From assembly GCF_025147325.1 (NCBI RefSeq), contig NZ_CP102262.1, positions 2,108,001 to 2,172,000 on the forward strand: a DNA stretch of 64,000 nt, in the 5' to 3' direction. Origin of the DNA: Bacteroides stercoris ATCC 43183. GTDB taxonomy: Bacteria; Bacteroidota; Bacteroidia; Bacteroidales; Bacteroidaceae. Below the pieces are notes generated by a model that worked only from the letters and a program-made list of their open reading frames with translations, had not been told where the DNA came from and did no database searches. A program made the translations under genes and the position numbers. Shown here piece by piece: positions 31,463-40,200 of the stretch. Position 1 is the first letter of the stretch. The number at the start of each line of letters is the position of its first letter.

Positions 31463-32047
31463 TTAGTTGATGATAAAGCGGACACCCAAACCCACCTGCG
31501 TATGGAAGTTCCCCGCATCCGTTCCGAACAGTGCCCTTTCCTTGACTTGCAGCAGGAAGATGATCCGGTCTGTCAGATAGACATCGAAAGCCGCCGTCAG
31601 TCCTCCGCCATAAATAAAGCTGTCCCCGTTTGTCACTGCCGCCCCGTCAGGAAGCAGGGAAGTTCCCCAGTTGACTGTCTCGAAACCGCCCAAAGCGGAA
31701 AGTCCGATACGGAAACAGACATTCCGACCCTTGTCCGACAATACGGGAATAAAATAGCCGAGTTCCCCCGTGAATTGCGCTTTGGGTATTGCCTTATTTT
31801 CGTAGGTGTACTCCTTTATCTGATAATCCAGACCATACAGCCAGTAGGTACGGTTACGGTTGGTATGTGTAAAGGCCAGCGAGGTGAAGTAGTGGCGTTC
31901 GCCGCCACTCTTCCATGAAAGGAAATGATTCACCCCGCCCGATGTGAACTGTATGCCTGTCTGTCCCGGCAGGTCACGCTGCGCGTATGCTTCGCCCGCA
32001 AAGAGCGACAACACGGCAACTGTCAGTATGAATAGTATTCTTTGCAT
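31463..32047 (-). CDS. traO: TraO-like conjugation protein
   Basis: About 194 aa with a cleavable signal (MQRILFILTVAVLSLFAGEA, cut after YAQ). An in-frame ATG two codons earlier is also possible. The mature protein is a repeated beta-strand series (SGGVNHFLSWKSGGERHYFT, YWLYGLDYQI, FRIGLSALGGFETVNWG, TQVGLGVRFIIN) typical of an outer-membrane beta-barrel. TraO-family protein of Bacteroides conjugative transposons. Between traN and traQ as in CTnDOT. Confidence 0.85.
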   Translation of the reverse strand: MQRILFILTVAVLSLFAGEAYAQRDLPGQTGIQFTSGGVNHFLSWKSGGERHYFTSLAFTHTNRNRTYWLYGLDYQIKEYTYENKAIPKAQFTGELGYFIPVLSDKGRNVCFRIGLSALGGFETVNWGTSLLPDGAAVTNGDSFIYGGGLTAAFDVYLTDRIIFLLQVKERALFGTDAGNFHTQVGLGVRFIIN

Positions 32048-32071
32048 ATACATTATATTATATATAGGTTA

Positions 32072-32971
32072 TTATTTCAGATGCAGTTCACTGATTGGTT
32101 TTGCCGCCACAAGGTCTGTGTTCTCTATGCGGAACGACTGGTGACGGGCACCGCCCTTTTCGTAAATCTCCACCACGAGCAGCTTGTCATCCGGCAGGGT
32201 GAGCTTGGGCAGCACGAATATGTTGCGTACCGTGGCTTTCCCGTCCACCGTTATCAGGCGGTTGTATGTCCTTACAGGTTCTATGAAGTTCTCCTGCATG
32301 GCCGTGCGCTTGGCTACTTTCTTATCCACCACTTTGAAACGGATATAGTCAATGTCGAACGATATATCCGAACTGTTGCGCAGGGAAGTATGCAGGTACA
32401 GCAGGTCATTGTTGATATAAAGCCCTTTGAGCAGTGTCTGTATGCCGTACTTTTTACAACCGATATGCCTGATATGCCTTTTGTTCTTCTTATACAGCGT
32501 GTACATGATACGGTTCACCACCAGCGGTGTCTCCCCGCCCAGTTCTTTCAGCTTCACGAACATGCGGTCGCCCGCAATCCCGCCTTCGGGATTGTCCCGG
32601 AGCCAGTCTTCCATCTCGACGGAGAGCTGTGCCGGTTCGTCCTTGTAAACCACATTGAATGAATAGAAACAACCGTCGGCAGTGATGACGGAGAAGTTCG
32701 TTTCCCCTTCAAAACCTTTCACCGCCGCCTTGATGCGTACTACATTTTCCGCTCCCGTGGCCTTGTCCGCTATGATGTCGAACGAACCCAAATCCACATA
32801 TTTCACTTCGGAAGGGAAAAGGATATGTACGGTTTTCTGAAAAGTCACCTCAATCTTATGCGGTGAGATAATCTGGTTGGTGGGGAAAATCTTTGTTTCC
32901 ACCGGTTCCTGCGCCTTTACCGACAATACGGTTAAAAGCATTACTAATGATAAAATAATTCTTGTCTTCAT
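32072..32971 (-). CDS. traN: TraN-like conjugation protein (DUF4138)
   Basis: 299 aa with a signal peptide (LVMLLTVLSVKAQ). TraN/DUF4138 features: early TNQIISPHKIEVTFQKTVHI, VDLGSFDIIADKATGAENVV, then a C-terminal beta domain ending QSFRIENTDLVAAKPISELH. In this family TraN is thought to play the VirB9-like outer part of the core complex. Starts 4 bases after traM stops. Uninterrupted. Confidence 0.9.
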   Translation of the reverse strand: MKTRIILSLVMLLTVLSVKAQEPVETKIFPTNQIISPHKIEVTFQKTVHILFPSEVKYVDLGSFDIIADKATGAENVVRIKAAVKGFEGETNFSVITADGCFYSFNVVYKDEPAQLSVEMEDWLRDNPEGGIAGDRMFVKLKELGGETPLVVNRIMYTLYKKNKRHIRHIGCKKYGIQTLLKGLYINNDLLYLHTSLRNSSDISFDIDYIRFKVVDKKVAKRTAMQENFIEPVRTYNRLITVDGKATVRNIFVLPKLTLPDDKLLVVEIYEKGGARHQSFRIENTDLVAAKPISELHLK

Positions 32972-32975
32972 CTGA

Positions 32976-34250
32976 TTACTGCTTTTTGGATATTAATAAA
33001 AGTTGATAATTTGCCTTTACAGCCACCTTCACCTCACGCATCTTTGTGGCCAGATATTGTGATCCGCCGCCAAGCACGCCCCTTGTCACGTCCATGACGA
33101 GTTGTTGCGAGGCACTGCGTGCGAACGAGATGCTTGTTCCGAAACTGCCCCCGATATTGGCGGCGGCTTCTTTCATGGCGGTACGTTCTGCGGTATTCGG
33201 AACGAAAAGTCCGGCCTGCCCGTCCATATCGTAAGCCGTTAGTTCCACCGGCAGGATATTCCCGCCACTCTCTATGGAGTTTACTGTGACTGCCATCCGC
33301 TGCCCTTCGATACGCACCGTACCATATAGCGGAGTATTCGCAGGTACAAGCACGCCGCCCACTTGCAGCGGTTCCAGCAACCGGAACTTCAGTCATGCTC
33401 CGGTGGTCACTGTCTGGTCTTCAGCCACGCAGGCACGTATCGTATTGGCTCCGGCAAGCTGTCCGCCACCCACGGCAGTGGCAAAACCGTAATTGCGGGG
33501 TATCGTGTCGGGGGCCGGAGGTGCGGCCAGTGACGAAACCACATTTTCCGCGGCACGTCCGGCGGCTATGGCGGCAGGATTGCCGGATGCACCACCCGCA
33601 GGCTGTATGTTCTTCACCTGTCCGCCCGTCTGTCCGGGGAAATAGCGTGCCGCCATCTCATATGACTTTTCCATCAGTTCCAGCGGGTCTTGTCCTTTCC
33701 GTTCACGTTCCAGCTTTTCGTTAAGCTCCTTCACCTGCCGCTCCAGTTCGTCCACCCTCGGACTCTCCTTCGGTTCCTGATAGAACGAGGTGATCTGCCT
33801 TGAAATCTGCCGCTGTTTTTCTCTGGACTCCCGGATAGCATCCGCTTTCGGTACATCTTCTTCCGGTTTCAGCCCGTCCGTTGTGTCCGGTGTCAGATAG
33901 CCACCTGCCATGTCCTGCAAGGTTCTCACTTTTTCTTGCCTGCGTTTCTTCATCTCTTCCAGTTCGTAAGCCTTCTGTTTGTCGGCCATCGTTTCCGGTG
34001 CGATAGCGTCGGGTATCGTGGTATTGATGCCTGCCGTCCCTTCCACCGTTTCGGGTGTGTCCGGTTTGAAGATAAACCAGATGAACCCGGCGCAAAGCAG
34101 GGAAAGGAATGTCACCACGCCATAGAATTTCAGCTTTTCAGCGGCCTTGCCGCTTAACTTCTTCTCCTTTTCGGATGCGGGTTCCGTCTTCTGCGCTCCT
34201 TTATCCTTCTCTTTCTCTTCTTTCTTATCGGATTGTGTCATTGGATACAT
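32976..34250 (-). CDS. traM: TraM-like conjugation protein, with in-frame TGA
   Basis: From ATG 34250 (or 34241), overlapping traL by about 20 bases. Cytoplasmic charged N-terminus (QSDKKEEKEKDKGAQKTE), one membrane helix (FYGVVTFLSLLCAGFIWFIF), a Pro/Lys-rich linker and coiled coil (VDELERQVKELNEKLERERK), then the VirB10-like beta domain (AVGGGQLAGANTIRACVAED). TGA at 33395-33393 follows VTTGA, and the frame continues LKFRLLEPLQVGGVLVPANT to 32976. CTnDOT TraM, as I recall it, does not have Trp at this exact position, so this is one of the less secure UGA=Trp cases. About 424 aa if read through. Confidence 0.85.
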
Positions 34251-34515
34251 TGTTTTTGAATGGTTGGATACTGTCCGTTTGGGGAAGCGCAATCCTTTGG
34301 AGATGCCGTACCTCAATCGGAAATTTGTCTGTCCCGCAGAAACCGCCCACGATGTAGGCAAGGTCGATGGCGGCGAAGAGTCCGAGCAGGCAAAGGATGA
34401 TAATCCTTTGCTGCCGGTAGCTTAGCTGTTGCCATCGCCTGCGGAGTTTTATTATATATCGGTCTTTCTCCGTTCTGAACGAGTGGAAGACCTTTTTTAT
34501 ACCGTTATCTTTCAT
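34225..34515 (-). CDS. traL: TraL-like conjugation protein (DUF3989)
   Basis: 96 aa. A basic cytoplasmic start (KVFHSFRTEKDRYIIKLRRR) and one membrane helix (IIILCLLGLFAAIDLAYIVG), then a short periplasmic tail. The size and layout match TraL of CTnDOT-type elements. Overlaps traK by 11 bases and traM by about 25, implying translational coupling. Confidence 0.88.
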   Translation of the reverse strand: MKDNGIKKVFHSFRTEKDRYIIKLRRRWQQLSYRQQRIIILCLLGLFAAIDLAYIVGGFCGTDKFPIEVRHLQRIALPQTDSIQPFKNNVSNDTIR

Positions 34516-35128
34516 ACTGTCCGATGTCCCTGTTTTCGATGATGGTAAAACTCTCTATCAGAAAGCCCTGCGGATTGTTGTCGCTCCGGGTTACATTCCT
34601 CAGACGGCAGGTGGTGACAAGCGACCTTTCGGTAACGCTGCTCGAACGGATGATGTGCTGCCGGCTATAGGTCTTCATCTCGTATGGATAGCTGTTGAAG
34701 TTCCCCTGTATGCTGTCCACCGTCAGCGTCTGCGAGATGTTTCCCGCTATCATCCGGTTGAAGTAGCCTTTCTCCTGCAAGTTCCGGTAGTAACCGATGG
34801 CGCTTTCATCCGAAAGGTAAAGGGCACGCTGGATGTTGCTTTCAATGGCGCTCTTGTCCGGTGATAGGGTGAAAAACAGTTCGTGGAAACGTCTGATATG
34901 TTCCCTCGCTTCCACGGGGCGGTTCTGCTGCACGTCCTGCGAAAGTGCCAGCATCAGCGACTTTCCGCTGTCCAGTACATAGATTTTCTGCCGTTGCGCC
35001 TCGGCAAACTCGTATGCCTTTCAGGTGGCGAAGACCGTTACCAGTGCGCATACTCCCAGGAATACCATTCCGAACAGCCGTAGCTGCCGGAATGATGTCT
35101 CGATGTTTTTTAATGATTTGAACTCCAT
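34505..35128 (-). CDS. traK: TraK-like conjugation protein, with in-frame TGA
   Basis: From ATG 35128: MEFKSLKNIETSFRQLRLFG, one membrane helix (MVFLGVCALVTVFA), then TGA at 35023-35021 in FAT*KAYEFAEAQRQKIYVL, and continuous frame to 34505 (207 aa with read-through). CTnDOT-type TraK proteins usually have Trp here (ALWNSYRFAE), so this is a strong UGA=Trp case. VirB8-like inner-membrane component of the mating channel. If TGA terminates, only 35 residues are made and transfer should fail. Confidence 0.9.
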
Positions 35129-35159
35129 GTCTTTTTCCTATTTTTTAAAGTGATACGTT

Positions 35160-36173
35160 TTAGAACATTTTCTTAATGCGTCCGGCTACCGATCCGCCGA
35201 CTGCGCCTCCGACTGCCGCCGCACCGTTTCCGGCCATTTTCCCGGCACCGCCTACCTTCTGCCCGTAAGCTCCCGCACCGCCTGCCTGGATAATCCACGA
35301 GGACACCGTAGGAACACAGAAATAACCGATGATACCGATAATCATAAAGATACAATACACACTATTGGATGCGTCCGGTACGAATGTCGGGTCCTGCATC
35401 TGCTTGATGTCCTGCTGCAACATCAGAATCTGTATGCGTGAAAGGATAGCACCGAACAGATCACCCACGGGCAGCCATAAGTAAATACAGATATAGCGTG
35501 ACAGCCATGTGGTGAGCGTACTCTGGAATCCGTCATAGACGGCCAGCGCAAAGGAGATTGGCCCCAGTATGGAAAGGACAATCAGAAAGAAAGTCCTCAG
35601 CGTGTCTATCAGCAGCGAGGCTGCCTGAAAGAAGAGTTCCAGCAGTTCCCGGAACCATTGCCGTATCTTTTCCCCCATGTCATACACCGCCTTCTGCCCG
35701 TACATGTTTATCATCGTGTCCATGTCCCCCAGCGACCAGCCAAGCTCGTCTATCTTCTTGTCAAATTCCTCGTCACTTACCAGAAAGGCCTTTGCCGGGT
35801 CACGGAGCATTGCTTCCCGTTCCAGTTCGTCCTTCTCTTCCTGATACTTTTTCATGTCGAAAGTCTGCTGTTCCACCAGTGAGGAAGTGGCACTGCATAC
35901 GGGGGAAAGAATCCCGTTGATCGTGCCCAATACCATAGTGGGAAAAAACATGATGCAAAGGCCCAGCACGAAGGGCCGGAGCAGGGGGAACACGTCTATC
36001 GGCTCGGCCCGGGCAAGAGACTGCCATACCCGGTAGGCCACATAGAACAAGGCGCCGAGGCCCGCCACTCCCTTCGCTACCGAAGCCATGTCTTCACATA
36101 ACGGCATCATTTCATCGTAAAGCGAACGCAACAACTCATGCAGGTTCGTCCAGTCTATTGATAGTAATACCAT
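35160..36173 (-). CDS. traJ: TraJ-like polytopic conjugation protein
   Basis: 337 aa, VirB6-like inner-membrane channel component. Several hydrophobic segments (VFPLLRPFVLGLCIMFFPTM, LIDTLRTFFLIVLSILGPIS, YICIYLWLPVGDLFGAIL, YCIFMIIGIIGYFCVPTV) surround a charged cytoplasmic loop (KKYQEEKDELEREAMLRDPA). A Gly/Ala-rich C-terminal tail ends GRIKKMF. It lies between traI and traK as in CTnDOT. Its Trp codons are TGG and it is uninterrupted. Confidence 0.92.
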   Translation of the reverse strand: MVLLSIDWTNLHELLRSLYDEMMPLCEDMASVAKGVAGLGALFYVAYRVWQSLARAEPIDVFPLLRPFVLGLCIMFFPTMVLGTINGILSPVCSATSSLVEQQTFDMKKYQEEKDELEREAMLRDPAKAFLVSDEEFDKKIDELGWSLGDMDTMINMYGQKAVYDMGEKIRQWFRELLELFFQAASLLIDTLRTFFLIVLSILGPISFALAVYDGFQSTLTTWLSRYICIYLWLPVGDLFGAILSRIQILMLQQDIKQMQDPTFVPDASNSVYCIFMIIGIIGYFCVPTVSSWIIQAGGAGAYGQKVGGAGKMAGNGAAAVGGAVGGSVAGRIKKMF

Positions 36174-36200
36174 AGTCTATCTATTTTTACTTATAAATGA

Positions 36201-36830
36201 TTACCAGTAACGTTGGTCGTGTGTCCCGTACAGGGAGAGCACCCGTGCGGCATCCCCCTTTTCCTTGCTCCGCAGGTACGACACCCCGATGTTCTTCCGG
36301 GTATAGTACCATGTCAGGTTCTTGTATTCCAATACTTCACCGTATATCCGGTTGATGATGTCCAGCCGTTCCTTGTCCGTCATCGAGAGTCCGGTAGCCG
36401 TGGTCACTTCCTTCAAGTCCAGCAGCAGGTTGCTGCTTTCTTCAAGCAGCCGGTTATACCCGAAAGCAATGGCCGAGAGTTCCTCCACTGTGAAATTCGG
36501 GTCACCCATCATCGTATTGAAATTCGTCACGTAGATGTCGCTGATGTCACCCACCAACAGAATGGTCTGCTGCACTTTACGGGCACCTTTTACAAGGTCA
36601 TGCACCGATTTCAAGGCGTCGTAGTAGGCTTTACCTTGTTGGTAAATCTTTACAGTCTCCTGAAAGTTACTCCACATGTTCTGCGCCGTTGTGGAAGTCT
36701 GTACGATTTCATTGGCAGAGTTCACGATGCTTTGTGCGAAATTGCTGGGGTCGAAAACCGCCCACTGTGCCCTGACCGTCACCGAAAGGGACAGCAAGGC
36801 CACCAGTAGAATTGTCATTTTCCTTTTCAT
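36201..36830 (-). CDS. traI: TraI-like conjugation protein (DUF4141)
   Basis: 209 aa with a signal peptide (ILLVALLSLSVTVRAQ). The mature part is helical (DPSNFAQSIVNSANEIVQTS, MWSNFQETVKIYQQGKAYYD), with a VirB5-like arrangement, and ends TWYYTRKNIGVSYLRSKEKG..THDQRYW. Known as TraI/DUF4141 in Bacteroides elements, periplasmic. Four Trp codons, all TGG. Confidence 0.88.
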   Translation of the reverse strand: MKRKMTILLVALLSLSVTVRAQWAVFDPSNFAQSIVNSANEIVQTSTTAQNMWSNFQETVKIYQQGKAYYDALKSVHDLVKGARKVQQTILLVGDISDIYVTNFNTMMGDPNFTVEELSAIAFGYNRLLEESSNLLLDLKEVTTATGLSMTDKERLDIINRIYGEVLEYKNLTWYYTRKNIGVSYLRSKEKGDAARVLSLYGTHDQRYW

Positions 36831-36834
36831 GCAT

Positions 36835-37242
36835 CTATCTCCTTTCTTTAGTCAGTAAATACCGGCTGTCGTCATCACGGGCAAACAGCCCGTAACAGCC
36901 GAACAGCAATACCTCGCTTCCGCTGAAATACCCGATACATCCCGCATCCTTGTTCCCGTGCAGGAAAAGGTCGTCCCCTTTACGGAGTGGGATATTGATT
37001 TCGGTATAACTCATTTCTCCGGCGAACAGTGTAGCCTTGTAGCCCTTGAATCCGTCCGTCACCCGGTTGGATTTACGGATTGTCAGCGTGGACCCGCCTT
37101 CCTTGTTCATTCAGTGACCGCAGATGCGGTCATGTTCCAGTTCCTTTCTCATTTCCCCAATCAGGTTCAGCAGGTCCAGATTGGTCAGGGTGGCGTCTCC
37201 GAGCGCTTCCCTGCATTGACTTAATAAATCTTTCTTACTCAT
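36835..37242 (-). CDS. DUF3876-like protein, with in-frame TGA
   Basis: From ATG 37242: MSKKDLLSQCREALGDATLT, helical, to TGA at 37113-37111 in RICGH*MNKEGGSTLTIRKS, then a beta-rich domain ending YLLTKERR at 36835 (135 aa with read-through). DUF3876 proteins are lipocalin-like and have a Trp after a short Gly-containing strand at the start of the beta domain, which is the TGA position. An ATG follows the TGA directly, so an automatic call would show a 91-residue protein. It lies between traG and traI. Function unknown. Confidence 0.75.
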
Positions 37243-37264
37243 TATTGTCTATGAATTAATATGG

Positions 37265-40200
37265 TTACTTGTTTCCCTGCCGCTTATTTTCGGCAAGCTG
37301 TTTGATAGCCAGCTCGATGTTTCCATCCAGCTTTTCCGTAAGGCGGGTAAGTTCCAGTTTTTCAGACTCTTCAGTCGTATAGCATATATACTCCTCGTCC
37401 GAGACTTCCGTTGCGTACACCGCACTTTGCGTGCCGCCAAGCCCTATCCAGACCTCTTTGTACCTGCGATTGGCTGCATTGGCAAGATTGATCGAAAGTA
37501 TCTGTGAGCGTTCCTTGTCCGTCAGGCCGAGCAGGTTCTGTATCTGGTCGAACTTGTTCTGGTACTTTCGTTGGTCAAGCAGTATCTTGCAGTCCGAATT
37601 GTTGATGATTGTCTCCTTTACAACCGGACTCGATATGATGTCGTCCACTTCCTGCGTCACCACAACCGCTTCGCCGAAGAATTTTCTGACCGTCTTGAAG
37701 AGATAGCGGATGTAGTTCGCCATCCCTTCACGTGCGATTGCCTTGCCGGGTAGGTCGGGGGCATTACTGCCCCTTTCCCCCCTAAGAACCGTACGTGAAA
37801 GTTTCCAATCATACGGCTCAAGCAACTTTAAATTTCTATCTAATAGAAACCAGCTCATTGTTACATCTATTTAAGTTGAATGACTTTTCTTCTGCAACTG
37901 TCATGTACCAAGAAATTAACTTTCTTTCCATTGACAATTCTTTCATTAGTTCCCCACGAGTGTTCTTTGTCTATGGGTTCTCCGCATATGGGGCATAAAT
38001 GATTTTGTTTTTCCCACATATACAGCAATGATTTTCTACCATTAAGCGACTTGAGCATCTTGTAAGTCTTGCGCTTTTCAAAATATTCTTTCCATTCAGG
38101 GTCGAGAGGATTGGCTTCACCTTTCACTTTTACGTATCGGGTGATTTTCGTGTCGTACAGTCTTTTGAGGGCAATCTTATCATCCGCTTTACCCCTTTTG
38201 AAGTTCGCCACAAAGCACCAGTTACGATTCTTTATTCGTGTAAAGTATCTGCTGGCAATCCAATATTTACCTTTCTTGGGATGTCGTCTCTTGGCCCATT
38301 GCCATAGCTTTTCAAATATCAAGTAATCAGCTTTTCTGAATGTGTCCGAAGCCACGCAATTCTTGTAGTAATTCACCCAACCGACTATTACCGGATTCAA
38401 AAGTCTTATAAGAGATTCCTGTTTACTACCTTTATTGGAATCAATGATTCCTCTGATTTTCTCCATGAATCCCTTCAGACTCTTTTTGGACGGCTTTATT
38501 AGAAGTATTCCATTGTATTTACGGATATTGTACCCGAGAAAATCAAAGCCCTCTTCAATATGGGTTATCTTTGTCTTTTCTTCTGATAGAGTAAGTCCCC
38601 GACTTTCAAGGAAGTTCTCCACTAACGGCTTTATTTCCTCCAATGCTTCCCTAGTCCTTCCCGTAATGATAAAATCATCCGCGTATCGAACCATGTGAAC
38701 CTTTGGATAATATACTTGTCCCTTAACGGATTTCCTATAATACTTTTCTGCGAGCATTGCTTGCAGACCGTCCAATGTCATATTGGCAAGAGTTGGCGAG
38801 ATAATTCCACCCTGTGGAGTTCCTTCTTCCGTAGGGAATAATTCCTTGTTGAAAACGAAACCGCATTTGAGCCATTTTTTCAGCATGACTTTATCCATTG
38901 GAATATTTTCCAACAGCCAGTCATGACTGATATGGTCAAAACAACCTTTGATGTCTCCTTCTAAAATCCATTCGGGAGAAGCTGTCTTGGCAAGGACGCA
39001 AAAACATTGTTCTCTTGCATCGCCAGCACTTCTCTCTTTACGGAATCCGTAGGAGTTGCTGTCAGCAGTTGTTTCTGACACAGGTTCCAATGCGAGCAGA
39101 TACAATGCCTGCATTGCCCTGTCTTTCATCGTCGGAATCCCTAATGGACGCAACTTCCCGTTACTCTTTTTAATATGTATCCTTCTTAGAGGTTGAGGGG
39201 TATAGCCTCTTCTTCTTAGCTCGCTGATGGCCTTGAATTTACTGTTGGAAGTTGCCCACACAGCTTTATCAACACCCGCAGTTTTACTGCCTCTGTTCGA
39301 TGTAACACGTTTTACCGCTAAAGCTTTAGCGTAAAACGAATGCGTCAGCATCCACTGCAAAGCTTTCACCCTGCCGTGTTTGCCTGCTTTCTGAGCTTTT
39401 ACAATACGTGCTTGTAGCTTATTAACCGCTATTTCGCACTTGTTCCAGTCTATGCTTTCCCAAGTGCTCCACTTTTGGTCAGTAGATGCACACGATGTCT
39501 TACTTTCGTTCATTTGCTTTTCTCCTTTAAATAAGTTCTAAAAGTTTCTTGTAAAAAGTCACCTTGCGGAAGTCAGCCCACTTTCGTGTGAGGTGATGTT
39601 TCAACCTCTATCCGCTCCATTACAGAATGGCATTCGCTTTTTCCACATTCCTCTGCCCGCATTTCATTCGGCTTTCCTTACGGTTTGCTTACCTGCTGTT
39701 ATACAGGAGAAATACGGGTTTACCATGTTTCTTGTATATGACAAACGAATGGGTTAGAATCCGTCTATCCGCCGGCAGTCATCATGTTCGTGTAACCTTA
39801 GCATGAAGAAGGTTATCCGACTGCGTCCCTTTTGGGTTAGAGCCCAGTATCATTAACAGCTCATTCGAAGTTACGACGTTTATCAACGGTTCACATTACG
39901 TTATTCATACCATTCAGCCTAGCTCCCCTGCCACTCGATACTAACGGCAGTTGTCGTTCCCTCGCGGTTCTGACTTCTCCTTTCGGAAGGGCTTCATTGT
40001 TGGTTCTGCTATCGCACGACCTCATTGCTTACTATCGCACGTTCCCATAGGCTACTGTTGACGAAACAACAGGTTTAATCGTTCTATTTCCAGCGCGTGG
40101 AATGGAATGTTAAACAATCATATACAAGACTTACATGTCGCAGCCAGGCTTCCTCAATTAATATCATCTTGCGGATACCCTGCAAACGTCTCATTTTATT

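Noticed and set aside
37265..37858. A separate 197-aa gene starting with MSWFLLDRNLKLLEPYDWKL.
   Set aside because: The first 38 residues are translated from the 3' end of the group II intron (domain V/VI). Only the part from KAIAREG onward is traG exon 2.
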